DNA from: Leptospira sp. WS4.C2
GTDB lineage: Bacteria > Spirochaetota > Leptospiria > Leptospirales > Leptospiraceae
Length of the DNA stretch: 64,000 nucleotides
Reading direction: 5' to 3'
NCBI RefSeq assembly: GCF_040833985.1
Contig: NZ_CP162139.1
Location: 2,938,501-3,002,500 of the forward strand
Shown one piece after another: positions 1 to 8,407 of the stretch. Positions within the stretch are counted from its first letter, which is position 1. Each line of letters begins with the position of its first letter. The notes beneath the pieces are model-generated. The model saw only the letters and a list, made by a program, of their open reading frames with translations. It had not been told where the DNA came from and made no database searches. A program made the translations under genes and the position numbers.

Positions 1-119
1 AAGATGGTAAGCGGATTTTCCGCCTCCATACTCTCTACCGTTTTTTGGTAAGATTCCATTAGCTCCCTTTTGTCTAAAAGAGACTCTGGAACCTTCCAAC
101 CATTGGACAACCGACTCAT
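1..119 (-). CDS. Partial CDS, unknown product (N-terminus only)
   Basis: A reading frame opens with ATG at 119 on the minus strand and runs off the left edge without a stop. The visible 39 residues begin MSRLSNGWKVPESLLDKREL and contain no motif I recognise. Only 5 bases separate it from the stop of the upstream methyltransferase-like gene, so the two are probably co-transcribed and the partial gene may share its lipid or membrane context. Function cannot be called from this fragment. Confidence 0.6.
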   Translation of the reverse strand, partial: MSRLSNGWKVPESLLDKRELMESYQKTVESMEAENPLTI

Positions 120-124
120 AAATA

Positions 125-886
125 CTATCTACCGTCGACTTCTAGAAGTTTGGTGGCCTTTACAATGACACGAGTAACAACATAGAAAACGAGACCAAAT
201 CCTAAAAACCAAGTATGGAAAGGTTTCCAGATTCCCGTGATGTCCACGGAACGGAGTGATGGTTCTTGGTAGTAAACTTGGATCAAATCAAAAACCGTAA
301 ACACTACGATGATTCCAAATAAACTTGGGTATTCGCGTTTCCAAATATTTCGGAAGGAAAAATCCAAATTAGGTTTCACATATCCAGAAAGTCTAGGAAT
401 GAAGGCTGGAGTTTTGTCCGCCCATTCTAAATATCCTTTTGCGAATTTTCCACGAAGGAAGTATTCTTCTGCGAATATAATCCTTTCGTAATATAGATAA
501 AAGAACATGATGTATACGAGTGCAAAAGCAAAATCCCGTAGGATAAACACAGGCCCAAGATACATCAGAAAATTCCCTACATAAAGAGGATGTCTAACTA
601 ATGAATAAATTCCTGATTGGTTTACTACATCAGCAACTTGTTGTTTTGTGTTCCTACCGGAAGTATTTTTGGGAGTGTATCCAATCGTAAAACATCTAAC
701 AAAAAGTCCCGCAAAACTTACAAGAAATGCACCACAAAGCCAATATAAATTGGAGTTATAGTTACCTTGGAAATAAGGGACATACGGTAGATACAGTAAG
801 GAAAGGAACAAAATGACTCCTGGAATGTAGGAGCGCCATCGGAAGAGAAAATTGCCTTGTTGGTTGAGTTCTTCTATAAGTGCCAT
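125..886 (-). CDS. Isoprenylcysteine carboxyl methyltransferase (ICMT/PEMT)-like membrane methyltransferase
   Basis: This 253-residue protein has several hydrophobic segments (about residues 19-37, 47-66, 100-135, 190-207 and 222-242). It carries the family signature RHPLYVGN at about residues 97-104, followed by the conserved glutamate-rich stretch FAEEYFLRGKFAKGY. ICMT/PEMT enzymes are SAM-dependent methyltransferases embedded in the membrane. In Leptospira interrogans a Ste14-like enzyme of this fold (LmtA) methylates the 1-phosphate of lipid A, so this gene is a candidate for that role, but other ICMT-like paralogues exist and I cannot separate them. It is divergent from the PlsC-like acyltransferase at 934, with 47 bases between starts, and is followed 5 bases later by a partial gene. 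Confidence 0.75.
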   Translation of the reverse strand: MALIEELNQQGNFLFRWRSYIPGVILFLSLLYLPYVPYFQGNYNSNLYWLCGAFLVSFAGLFVRCFTIGYTPKNTSGRNTKQQVADVVNQSGIYSLVRHPLYVGNFLMYLGPVFILRDFAFALVYIMFFYLYYERIIFAEEYFLRGKFAKGYLEWADKTPAFIPRLSGYVKPNLDFSFRNIWKREYPSLFGIIVVFTVFDLIQVYYQEPSLRSVDITGIWKPFHTWFLGFGLVFYVVTRVIVKATKLLEVDGR

Positions 887-933
887 GTGAATTCGTACTT
901 GCTTCCTTTGATTAATCTGTCAGCTTTCGTCCT

Positions 934-2190
934 ATGTCAATCAAATCCTTTATCCCTGCAAAGTTCAATCTTCCTGCTCTATGGTTTACGGATCTGACTC
1001 TTCCCGTTCTCAATAAAATGGTCCACAATTTAGAATCTATCGAGATCTCAAGTTCCGACCAAAAGACATTAAAATCCTTCCAAAAAGAAAGACTCCTCTA
1101 TATCTCCAATCACCCCACAACCAAAGAACCAGGGATTGCCTACTACTCGGCAAACATTATGGGTTCAAGGTTTCATTATATGGCTGCAAGAGAGGTATTC
1201 GAATGGGCCTATGGATTTGTTGGTGACTTCATTCAATCCATCGGAGCCTACTCAGTGTTAGCTGGAGCACCCGATCGCGAATCCCTAAAGGCCTCAAGAG
1301 ATATTCTCGCCTCCCCTGGCGGAAAACTTGCACTTTTTCCAGAAGGAGAACCAACTAGTGGGATGAACGATACCCTCCTTCCCTTCCAACCGGGAGTGGC
1401 CCAGTTAGGTTTTTGGGGTTTGGATGATGCACTTAAAAAAGATCCCCAGGCAAAGATCTGGATTTTACCTACCTTCGTTAAGTACAGAATGACCGGTTCT
1501 ATCGATTCCATGCAAAAAGACATCGACCAAACCATATCGAAAATGGAACAGAAGTTAGGGATCGAAAAAACAGGCAAAGATATTGTACACAGATTTTTAT
1601 CTGTGGGAAAACGGATGATTGAAAGAGAAGAAAAAGAATATGGAGTTCCTGTCGAAGAAGGAAGAGCGGATGACTTTGACTACCGATTGGGACGGATGCG
1701 TCACGCCATGCTCGACAACATCGCAAGAAAAGCAAACATCCCCAAATGGGATGCGGATGCCAATGCCATAGAAAAACTCAGAAGAATCTTAAGTGTACTC
1801 GAAATGGTCTCTGTCGGAATGCCTGATCCAAACGGCGAACTTCCAAGCCTTGAGATGGCAACTTGGGCAAGAAAAGCGGCCACCAAAGCCTACGACTTTA
1901 TTACCATTCAAACCGCTTATATCAAGGAACTACCTAGTGCCGAACGATTGTATGAGTTTTTATATCGTTACGAAAACGAACTTTTTGGCGAATTCCGAGC
2001 CCGCCCCCACAAAGCGGTTGTTAGATTCGGAACACCATTCACGATCAATGAGTATCTAAGTTCTTATAAAGAAGACAAAAAGAAAACGCTAGATACCATT
2101 ACTGAACGTCTAAGAAAAGAGTTACAAACAATGCTTGTGGAAGAAAAATCCAAATCTAACCCTCTGTTTCCGAGCCAATATATTTTTTAA
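934..2190 (+). CDS. PlsC-like glycerolipid acyltransferase
   Basis: The 418-residue protein carries the two hallmark blocks of the 1-acylglycerol-3-phosphate acyltransferase superfamily: an NHX4E motif (His60, Glu65, in NHPTTKEPG) and the substrate-binding block FPEGEPTSG at about residues 135-143. The family transfers an acyl chain from acyl-ACP or acyl-CoA to a lysophospholipid or related acceptor at the inner membrane. At 418 residues it is much longer than typical PlsC (about 240). The C-terminal half is predicted helical and unassigned, so the acceptor could be something other than lysophosphatidate. Its stop overlaps the start of the next gene (TAATG), implying translational coupling. 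Confidence 0.75.
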   Translation: MSIKSFIPAKFNLPALWFTDLTLPVLNKMVHNLESIEISSSDQKTLKSFQKERLLYISNHPTTKEPGIAYYSANIMGSRFHYMAAREVFEWAYGFVGDFIQSIGAYSVLAGAPDRESLKASRDILASPGGKLALFPEGEPTSGMNDTLLPFQPGVAQLGFWGLDDALKKDPQAKIWILPTFVKYRMTGSIDSMQKDIDQTISKMEQKLGIEKTGKDIVHRFLSVGKRMIEREEKEYGVPVEEGRADDFDYRLGRMRHAMLDNIARKANIPKWDADANAIEKLRRILSVLEMVSVGMPDPNGELPSLEMATWARKAATKAYDFITIQTAYIKELPSAERLYEFLYRYENELFGEFRARPHKAVVRFGTPFTINEYLSSYKEDKKKTLDTITERLRKELQTMLVEEKSKSNPLFPSQYIF

Positions 2191-2837
2191 TGGAACCGTT
2201 TAGTCCAGAACAAGTTAAAGATTGGGTTGATAAGTCCCAACCGATAGAAATGACCACCTATGGGGCTTCCAAAATATTGGATGAAAACTTGGTAATCATA
2301 CTGGATGCACTGACGAAAAAATACGGGATCTCAGAATTATCTGCCATTCTTTTCACTATCGTGAAAGACTTAATCCTCAACGGCTTTAAAGCAAACTTCA
2401 AAAGATTATTTTTCCAGGAAAATCAATTGGACATCCACTCTCCCGCCGACTATGAGTTAGGCGTAAGAATGTATAAAAGCCTCATCCTTTCTGGTCGGGG
2501 AAATACTTTTGAACCATTAGCACGGGAAAAAAATCTCTATGTTCATGTCAAAATCGAACATAACGAAGACCATATTAAATTTGATGTGAGAAACAACACA
2601 ACCCTCGTTCGCGGAGAGATGCAAAAGATACGAAACTCTCTTTTACATGCGCAGAACTATAACGACATTATGGAATACTATATCGAGAGGGGAGACAATT
2701 CCGAAGGAGAAGGAATTGGAATTGCCCTTTGTGTCATCCTACTGAAAGGAGAAGGTCTACCTACAGATCAATTTCGGATCTACCATGAGGATGGGGAAAC
2801 CATTGCCCAACTCACAATCCCACTGAAGAAAGACTAG
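2190..2837 (+). CDS. Orphan GHKL ATPase (histidine-kinase-like ATP-binding protein)
   Basis: This 215-residue soluble protein resembles a stand-alone HATPase_c domain. An N-box-like helix VKDLILNGFKAN (about residues 58-69, Asn64) and a glycine-rich G-box EGEGIGIALC (about 175-184) are visible. The D-box is poorly conserved. No dimerisation/phosphoacceptor domain or receiver is attached, so it is not a complete histidine kinase. It could be an anti-sigma-factor-like kinase or a regulatory ATP-binding protein. The start ATG overlaps the TAA of the acyltransferase gene, so the two are co-translated. The lipid context is seen; any regulatory role is inference. Confidence 0.6.
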   Translation: MEPFSPEQVKDWVDKSQPIEMTTYGASKILDENLVIILDALTKKYGISELSAILFTIVKDLILNGFKANFKRLFFQENQLDIHSPADYELGVRMYKSLILSGRGNTFEPLAREKNLYVHVKIEHNEDHIKFDVRNNTTLVRGEMQKIRNSLLHAQNYNDIMEYYIERGDNSEGEGIGIALCVILLKGEGLPTDQFRIYHEDGETIAQLTIPLKKD

Positions 2838-2868
2838 CCGAGAGAAACCCATCTCACATTTTGGATTT

Positions 2869-3504
2869 ATGGGTTCTGTTGCTGTCCTTTCGAATGATTC
2901 CATTCCTAGAGTTCTCTCTGACATCGTTGCCAACGAAACGAACCATGCTCTTTGGTTGAATACACTTTCTCTTCTAGAACATTTGGGTTCGAGAAAAATC
3001 CTTCTCACTCAATCCAGTGAAGAAACTTCGGAGATGATTTTAAAACATGCCACCGAAGAAGCAAGGCATGCCCTCTTTTTTAAAAAAGCAGCACGCACCA
3101 TCAAACCCAGTTTCCATTCGGGATACCAAAACTCCGCACTGGTTCGGGGAACCGCGGCAAGAATTTATTTCGCAAAACTAGATACCCTCGTCCGCCGCAG
3201 TTTACGCAAAGTTTTTACGGATGAAAAACAATTTACCTACCTTGCCTATTTGTACACCACTACAGTCATCGAAAAACGGGCCATGGTAGTCTATGCAGCG
3301 TACGACGAGATTTTGGACAAAACCAGTTCCCCCATCCGCCTAACCAACCTGATTTTAGAAGAGGAAGGCCACCTTTCCGAAATGAGTGCGGAAATGTTCC
3401 GCCTCGACCCGGGGGCCAAGGAACGATTGGCAAATTTAGAGGTAGAAGAAGCGAAGATTTTTACCCGATTTTGGCTCCAAATCCGTGAATTCTCACTGAA
3501 TTAA
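2869..3504 (+). CDS. Ferritin-like di-iron protein
   Basis: The 211-residue, mostly helical protein has the full ligand pattern expected of a four-helix di-iron carboxylate protein: Glu23 (in ETNH), Glu64-x2-His67 (EEARH), Glu135 (VIEKRA) and Glu165-x2-His168 (EEEGH). Such proteins bind two irons and act as oxygenases, oxidases or peroxide scavengers; the substrate here cannot be read from sequence. There is no signal peptide, so it is probably cytoplasmic. It starts 31 bases after the GHKL gene and is closed by a hairpin terminator at 3508-3540, making it the last gene of the 934-3504 run. Confidence 0.65.
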   Translation: MGSVAVLSNDSIPRVLSDIVANETNHALWLNTLSLLEHLGSRKILLTQSSEETSEMILKHATEEARHALFFKKAARTIKPSFHSGYQNSALVRGTAARIYFAKLDTLVRRSLRKVFTDEKQFTYLAYLYTTTVIEKRAMVVYAAYDEILDKTSSPIRLTNLILEEEGHLSEMSAEMFRLDPGAKERLANLEVEEAKIFTRFWLQIREFSLN

Positions 3505-3507
3505 AAA

Positions 3508-3540
3508 AGGCTTGCGGAAAAAATCCGAGCCTGGTTTTCT
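3508..3540 (+). terminator. Probable rho-independent terminator after the ferritin-like gene
   Basis: The sequence forms a stem AGGCTtgCGGA / TCCGAGCCT around an A-rich loop and is followed by GGTTTTCT. It lies 4 bases after the stop at 3504 and before the coiled-coil gene at 3588, which fits termination of the upstream operon. Confidence 0.6.
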
Positions 3541-3587
3541 TCAACCATCTTCATGCGACATAATACTATTATTGGATCTTTGAGAAA

Positions 3588-6500
3588 ATGGGATTAGAAG
3601 TCTTTTTATTGCCTTTTTTGGCCAGTGTTGCCGTGACGATCGGACTGCGCCGTTTGGACAAGTCCAATACCAAACTGTCCCAACTCAAACGGTATGCGTC
3701 CAAATTGACAGATGAAATCCAAGGTATTGCTCTCCAAAAGATCCAATTGGTGAAAGATGCCGGCATCGACCTAGACATCACTGTCAAACAATCCCGTAAA
3801 GTAGCCGAAGACATCCAACAATTAAGTTCCGAATCCCGTGACCTATTCGAAAAAATCCGTGCGAGTAAAGACTACCTCTCTTCCCTATCGGGTGAGATGG
3901 AACAAATCCAAGATTTGAGTAACCAAGTCCGCCGTGAAAAACAATACATGGAAGAAGGACTCTCTCAGATCAATAGCCACAAACGAGAGTTACGTGAAGT
4001 TTCCGAAGATATGGAATCCCTTCACAATGAATCTATTTCCCTGTTGGATACCTTTCAAAACAAACTAAATCTACGAAGTGATGAGATCCTTCAATCCGTG
4101 GCTCACAAAATGGTAGAGTTGGAAAGTTTACTCGAAACCAAATCAGATTTTTTAGATAACTCTTTATCCAAAATTGCAGAAACAGCTCGCGAAAAACTTT
4201 TATCCCATGCCGATGTGATGGTAGGTGAAACTGCTGGCCGCCTAGACCATGCTCGGAAAGAAATGGATTTATTACTTGAGTCCATGAAATATGCACAAGG
4301 CGATTTGGATCTCCGCCTTACCAAATTTGAAGACACATCTTCTCTTCTTTCTGACAAAGTGGATAAGTTTGATGAAAGGTTGGAAGAAAAATACCAACGG
4401 GCTTCTGGGAAATTAGAAGAGAAAGTAAACCTACTCGATAAAAAAATCCAAGAACGTTTTGATTCTATCTTTGACCAAGTCACTCATACCAAGGATTCTT
4501 TTATGAAGGGCCTCGGTCAGGAAACAGATGCCATCAAACGCGAAATTGAAGATCTCTCTTTGGAAACACTTTCCAAACGAGATGACATCATCAATGAAAC
4601 AAGAAGGCAAGCGGATGGAATCAACCAAACCATCATTCAATTCCAAGAAAAATATTTGGAAGCGGAAAACAAACTCCTTCGCCAAGCCGACATCCGCAAA
4701 CAAGAACTCATCCGTGAAATCGAAGCCTTCTCTGAAGAATTCCATCGCATTTCGGAAGATCTAAAAGAAGAAGCAAGTTCATTGAAAAAAAGTGCCCTCC
4801 AGGAACTGAAAGACTTTGATCGCGAGTTGGATTCCGTTCGTTCCCACCAAGAAACAGTCATCAAAACCTCTCTTTTTGAACTCCGAAAAGAACTCGAAGA
4901 AAGAATGAATTCTGATTTCCAACTCCAAAAGTCTGAGATGGAATCGGATTTGGAAACAGTCCAGTCGCAAGTGAAAGACTTAAGCGAATCCATCACTGCA
5001 CAAACCAAAGATGTAGATGATTACGTAGAAGAGTTGAAATCAGCACTTCGCGAGTCGGCTCATGAAATTTTAGAAACAGCAGAAGAAAAGGCCAAAGAAT
5101 CGGAAGAAATTGTAACCGAAAAGATTCGAATCGCCAATGCCAATTTAGAGCAGTTTGTTGGCAAATGGGAAGACGAACTCGCAAAGATGCGAGGTGACCA
5201 GAACTACAGCATTGAAAGACTCCAAGACCGCTTAAAAGAAATCCATTTGGAAGGAGCTGACCTACTCGGTGAATTCCAAAACCAATTTCAAAAAGCAAAA
5301 TCCAATTTGGAAATGGTTGCTGAATCCAAAACAAAAGAAAGTATTTCGCGTTTGGAAGACGAAGCAAAACTCGCAAGAAACGAAGTAGATCGAATCCTCA
5401 AACATTTAGAGGAATCGGGAGAGTCTTTCTTTAACTTACAAGAAGAGAAAATGGACAGACTCAATGAAACCATTGATTCTAAAATCTCTCACCAATTGAC
5501 AAAACTTCTGGACAAAGGAAATATTCAACTTGGTCAACTCGAAGAAAAAATCACAAATCACCTAGGTACAGTTCGTCGCAACTTAGAAGAAAGTATCAAA
5601 CGATCTAAAGACGAATCTAAAAAACAAATTGAAACTTACCAAAGAGATTACGAAAAGTCTTTCAAAGAAATCGCAAAAGAAAGCCAAGATTTTTTGAAAG
5701 AAAGTTTGGAACGTTTCCAAGATTTAAAACAAGAAATAGGCGATGGTTTAGAGGAACTAAACGATACCAAAGAAGAAACTCTTTCTAGTTTTCAATCAGA
5801 AATGGAAACACTAAAAGAGGAGATCTTAACTCTTTCCAGTGAACTAGAAACTGTAAAAGAACATTCTGACTTATTCGCGTCCGCCAAACAAATTGCAGAC
5901 GAATCAAACCGTGCTGTGGAAGAAATCTCTGAAGCACTTAGGACACTCGAAAAAAGTCGACCAGACCTCGACCTCTACCAATCTGCGATTTCTGAATTTG
6001 TGGAACTTAGAAAAGAAATTGCGAGTGAACTAGAAACCTTAAAAGAAGCGCAGTTCCAAACAGAAGACATAGACAAACAGGTTCAAATTCTTGCATCGAA
6101 TCTTGTCCATGTTTCGGAAACGATGGAAGGTTTCGAAGAGAGTCTAACAGAAATTAGTTCTATTGAAACTCGTGTGACCAAACTTACTAGCGAACAGTCG
6201 AAAATCGAATCTTTCCTTTCTTCTTTACAAGAATCACAAGACTCGGTTTTCCATTTGGTCGAAAACTTGGAAACTCAGAAACACAATGCGCGGGAACTCC
6301 AAGCCCGCCTCGACATCCTCGACCGCGAAATCGAAGTGGTGGAAGCTCGGGAAAAAGAACTCACAGAAACGATCCGAAGTGCAGAAAACCGCACATCTTT
6401 CCTTGTAGAACGAGAAGCGCAAATTGATTCTGTAGAACGTAAATTTGACAAAATCGAAGAGTTGCTAGGTGATCTTTCTGACCGTCACCGCCAAATCCTC

Positions 6501-6818
6501 ACCCTACAAAAACGTTTGGAAGACTTAAAAGAATCCTCACGGGAAACCAAGGACGATTTGGAATCCCTCCTGGGAGAAGCCGACGAAACCTTCGAAAAAC
6601 TTTCCGAATTTCTAGATATCGTTCAGGGAGCCATGCAAAGCCCAGCACCGGCAGGAAAAGTCGAGCGAAAAACTTCGGGAAATCCCTTGGTAGATCGAAA
6701 AAGAGCCACCATCCAGAGCCTCCACGACAACTACCAGTGGTCTTCTGAGGCAATTAGTGAAAAATTAAATATTGAAAAATCCCTCGTAGATAGCATCCTC
6801 GGAGTTAGAAAGAAATAA
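3588..6818 (+). CDS. SpiroCoCo-type giant coiled-coil protein
   Basis: This 1076-residue protein starts with a short hydrophobic anchor (about residues 2-20). It then runs as nearly continuous heptad-like, Glu/Lys/Leu/Ser-rich coiled coil to about residue 1010. A small C-terminal domain (about 1030-1076) reads like a helix-turn-helix (SLHDNYQWSSEAISEKLNIE). The architecture and composition match the spirochaete-specific SpiroCoCo family. A structural or cell-shape role at the inner membrane is an inference from architecture. Many open frames on the opposite strand inside it are coding shadows caused by its repetitive codon use. It sits 13 bases upstream of the histone-fold gene, and no terminator is seen between them. 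Confidence 0.8.
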   Translation: MGLEVFLLPFLASVAVTIGLRRLDKSNTKLSQLKRYASKLTDEIQGIALQKIQLVKDAGIDLDITVKQSRKVAEDIQQLSSESRDLFEKIRASKDYLSSLSGEMEQIQDLSNQVRREKQYMEEGLSQINSHKRELREVSEDMESLHNESISLLDTFQNKLNLRSDEILQSVAHKMVELESLLETKSDFLDNSLSKIAETAREKLLSHADVMVGETAGRLDHARKEMDLLLESMKYAQGDLDLRLTKFEDTSSLLSDKVDKFDERLEEKYQRASGKLEEKVNLLDKKIQERFDSIFDQVTHTKDSFMKGLGQETDAIKREIEDLSLETLSKRDDIINETRRQADGINQTIIQFQEKYLEAENKLLRQADIRKQELIREIEAFSEEFHRISEDLKEEASSLKKSALQELKDFDRELDSVRSHQETVIKTSLFELRKELEERMNSDFQLQKSEMESDLETVQSQVKDLSESITAQTKDVDDYVEELKSALRESAHEILETAEEKAKESEEIVTEKIRIANANLEQFVGKWEDELAKMRGDQNYSIERLQDRLKEIHLEGADLLGEFQNQFQKAKSNLEMVAESKTKESISRLEDEAKLARNEVDRILKHLEESGESFFNLQEEKMDRLNETIDSKISHQLTKLLDKGNIQLGQLEEKITNHLGTVRRNLEESIKRSKDESKKQIETYQRDYEKSFKEIAKESQDFLKESLERFQDLKQEIGDGLEELNDTKEETLSSFQSEMETLKEEILTLSSELETVKEHSDLFASAKQIADESNRAVEEISEALRTLEKSRPDLDLYQSAISEFVELRKEIASELETLKEAQFQTEDIDKQVQILASNLVHVSETMEGFEESLTEISSIETRVTKLTSEQSKIESFLSSLQESQDSVFHLVENLETQKHNARELQARLDILDREIEVVEAREKELTETIRSAENRTSFLVEREAQIDSVERKFDKIEELLGDLSDRHRQILTLQKRLEDLKESSRETKDDLESLLGEADETFEKLSEFLDIVQGAMQSPAPAGKVERKTSGNPLVDRKRATIQSLHDNYQWSSEAISEKLNIEKSLVDSILGVRKK

Positions 6819-6831
6819 AACCGAGGTATCC

Positions 6832-7035
6832 ATGTCCGAAGAACAAACAGAAACAACGTCGAAGGAATCCCTAATCGTCACTTCTAAAGTGAAAGCATAC
6901 ATCAAAAGTAAGGGATTTATGACTTCCGGCGATGCGATTGATGGAATCAACGAAGAAATCTACCGACTCATCGACAAAGCTTTGGAAAGAACCTCTGCCA
7001 ACAAAAGAACAACGGTTCGGTCCACAGATTTCTAA
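6832..7035 (+). CDS. Small bacterial histone-fold protein
   Basis: The 67-residue basic protein has a short disordered head and a helix (about residues 13-28, LIVTSKVKAYIKSKGF). A long central helix follows (about 33-56), then NKRTTVRSTDF at the C-terminus. The Arg-Thr pair followed by a short strand and an Asp is the hallmark of the histone-fold end of helix 2 and loop 2 (compare RKTV.PED in archaeal histones). Helix 3 is essentially missing, as reported for short bacterial histones of Bdellovibrio and Leptospira. The expected role is DNA binding and compaction in the nucleoid. A good ribosome site (CCGAGG) precedes ATG. It sits between the coiled-coil gene and map, 3 bases before the map start. 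Identification is by pattern recognition, not by search. Confidence 0.7.
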   Translation: MSEEQTETTSKESLIVTSKVKAYIKSKGFMTSGDAIDGINEEIYRLIDKALERTSANKRTTVRSTDF

Positions 7036-7038
7036 TCC

Positions 7039-7794
7039 GTGATTTACATTAAAAACAAATCAGAAATTGAAAAGATGAGGAAGGCGGGAAAATTTGCCGC
7101 CGAACTCCTCGTTTATTTAGAACCCTTTGTCAAAGCAGGTGTCACCACGTTAGAACTGAACGATCTAGCGGAAGCTTTTACCAAAAAGAACGGCCATAGG
7201 TCGGCTCCCCTTGGTTATAAAGGGTTTCCCAAGTCCATCTGCTCTTCCATCAACCATGTGGTTTGCCATGGAATTCCGAAAAAAGAAGATGTCCTCGCGA
7301 GTGGTGACATTGTGAATTTGGATGTATCCCCCATAGTGGACGGATACATTGGAGACACCTCCAAAACCTTTATCGTGGGCGGAAAATCTTCTCCCGAAGC
7401 CGAAAAACTGGTGGCAGATACAGAAAAAGCCATGTGGATCGGAATCGAACAGATAAAACCGGGGAATCGGATTGATGATATCGGAAACGCCATCGATGAT
7501 TTTCTAACTCCAATGGGTTATGGGATTGTCCGCGATCTGATGGGACACGGTGTAGGACGCAATTTCCACGAAGAACCGCAAGTTCCTCACTTTCGCTCAC
7601 CCCGAAAACTAGCAAAAATCGAAGCTGGAATGATCTTCACTGTCGAACCCATGGTCAATTTGGGAACTTGGGAAGTGAATTTTGACAAATCCGATAAGTG
7701 GACCGTCCGCACCAAGGATGGAAAACTTTCCGCCCAATTTGAGCATACCGTACTTGTCACAGACAAAGGGTACGAAATTCTAACAAAAGTTTGA
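7039..7794 (+). CDS. map: Methionine aminopeptidase, type I
   Basis: This 251-residue protein matches type I MetAP in length and motifs. The dinuclear metal ligands are visible in order: Asp in LDVSPIVDG, Asp in GYIGDTS, His in GHGVGRNFHEEP, Glu in FTVEPMV and Glu in AQFEHTVLV. It removes the initiator methionine from nascent cytoplasmic proteins. The start is GTG at 7039, 3 bases after the histone-fold gene stop, with no strong ribosome site, which suggests coupling to that gene. Confidence 0.93.
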   Translation: MIYIKNKSEIEKMRKAGKFAAELLVYLEPFVKAGVTTLELNDLAEAFTKKNGHRSAPLGYKGFPKSICSSINHVVCHGIPKKEDVLASGDIVNLDVSPIVDGYIGDTSKTFIVGGKSSPEAEKLVADTEKAMWIGIEQIKPGNRIDDIGNAIDDFLTPMGYGIVRDLMGHGVGRNFHEEPQVPHFRSPRKLAKIEAGMIFTVEPMVNLGTWEVNFDKSDKWTVRTKDGKLSAQFEHTVLVTDKGYEILTKV

Positions 7795-7851
7795 AGAAAT
7801 CGTTCTTGCTTTCATGTCTAATTAGTCGTCTAATTCCAAGAGAGGTTTTTT

Positions 7852-7983
7852 ATGAAACTAGCAATAACCCTATTTAGTTTATTCGTTGTTACGTCTGCAT
7901 CATTTGCGATTTGCCCAGGAAAGGAAAAACGTTCCTGCCCAGGTCATGACAAACTCATCGAGTGTCCAAACGACGGAAAGTAA
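7852..7983 (+). CDS. Small Cys-rich secreted peptide (43 aa)
   Basis: ATG at 7852 follows a good ribosome site (AGAGAGG, 6 bases upstream). The product has a signal peptide (MKLAITLFSLFVVTSASFA, cleavage after about residue 19). A mature peptide of only about 24 residues follows, with three cysteines in the pattern CPG-x5-CPGH-x4-C. It is not in a family I recognise. The signal peptide, ribosome site and clean stop argue that it is real. The response-regulator gene starts 7 bases after its stop. Possible roles such as metal binding are speculation from the Cys/His content. Confidence 0.6.
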   Translation: MKLAITLFSLFVVTSASFAICPGKEKRSCPGHDKLIECPNDGK

Positions 7984-7990
7984 TCTCCCC

Positions 7991-8386
7991 ATGAATAAAG
8001 CCATCCTCTTCGTCGATGACGAACAAATCATTCTGATGAGTTTGAAGTCTCAGCTCAAAAAACATTTTGGGAACGAGTATCGTTATGAAACTGCCCAAAA
8101 TACAGAAGAGGCATGGTCTATCATCGAAGAATTGGCTGAAGAAGAAATCGACATCCTAATCATCATTTCCGATTGGCTTATGCCAAACCAAAGAGGAGAT
8201 GAGTTCCTTAGAGATGTTCACAAAACCTATCCGGGGATTAAAAAAATAATTATTTCCGGTCACATAGATGAGCTCTCACTCAATCAATTGAGAGGGGAAG
8301 TGGATCTCCATAGTTTTTTAAACAAACCTTGGTCTGAGTCGGATTTAATCAAAAAAGTAGAAGACGCCCTGACGAAGATTGCCTAG
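7991..8386 (+). CDS. Single-domain response regulator (CheY-like receiver)
   Basis: The 131-residue protein is a bare receiver domain. Acidic pair Asp9/Asp10 (FVDDE), phospho-acceptor Asp61 (IIISDWLMP), a Ser at the switch position (IIISGH) and Lys112 (LNKPW) are all present. It has no output domain, so it probably acts as a phosphorelay intermediate or by protein contact. An upstream in-frame non-ATG start at 7886 would overlap the secreted-peptide gene and encode no domain, so ATG 7991 is preferred. No kinase is adjacent. thiM starts 21 bases downstream. Confidence 0.85.
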   Translation: MNKAILFVDDEQIILMSLKSQLKKHFGNEYRYETAQNTEEAWSIIEELAEEEIDILIIISDWLMPNQRGDEFLRDVHKTYPGIKKIIISGHIDELSLNQLRGEVDLHSFLNKPWSESDLIKKVEDALTKIA

Positions 8387-8403
8387 GTTTTCCTAGGAAA
8401 CCT
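8385..8403 (+). repeat. Inverted repeat in the response-regulator/thiM gap
   Basis: AGGTTTTCCTAGGAAACCT is nearly self-complementary (one extra T in the left half) and fills the 21-base gap before thiM. It could be a weak intergenic hairpin affecting thiM expression or mRNA processing. There is no T-tract, so it is not a classical terminator. Confidence 0.35.
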
Positions 8404-8407
8404 CCGT

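Noticed and set aside
4033..5473. Several long open frames on the minus strand inside the coiled-coil gene
   Set aside because: They mirror the Glu/Lys-rich codon pattern of the plus-strand gene, lack ribosome sites and known motifs, and overlap a clear 1076-residue protein.
7886..7990. An upstream extension of the response regulator (start at 7886)
   Set aside because: It would overlap the secreted peptide gene in another frame and adds no conserved sequence; the ATG at 7991 begins exactly at the receiver domain.
7984..8407. A TPP riboswitch upstream of thiM
   Set aside because: The region is coding for a receiver protein except 21 bases, and no THI-box CTGAGA-type core is visible.
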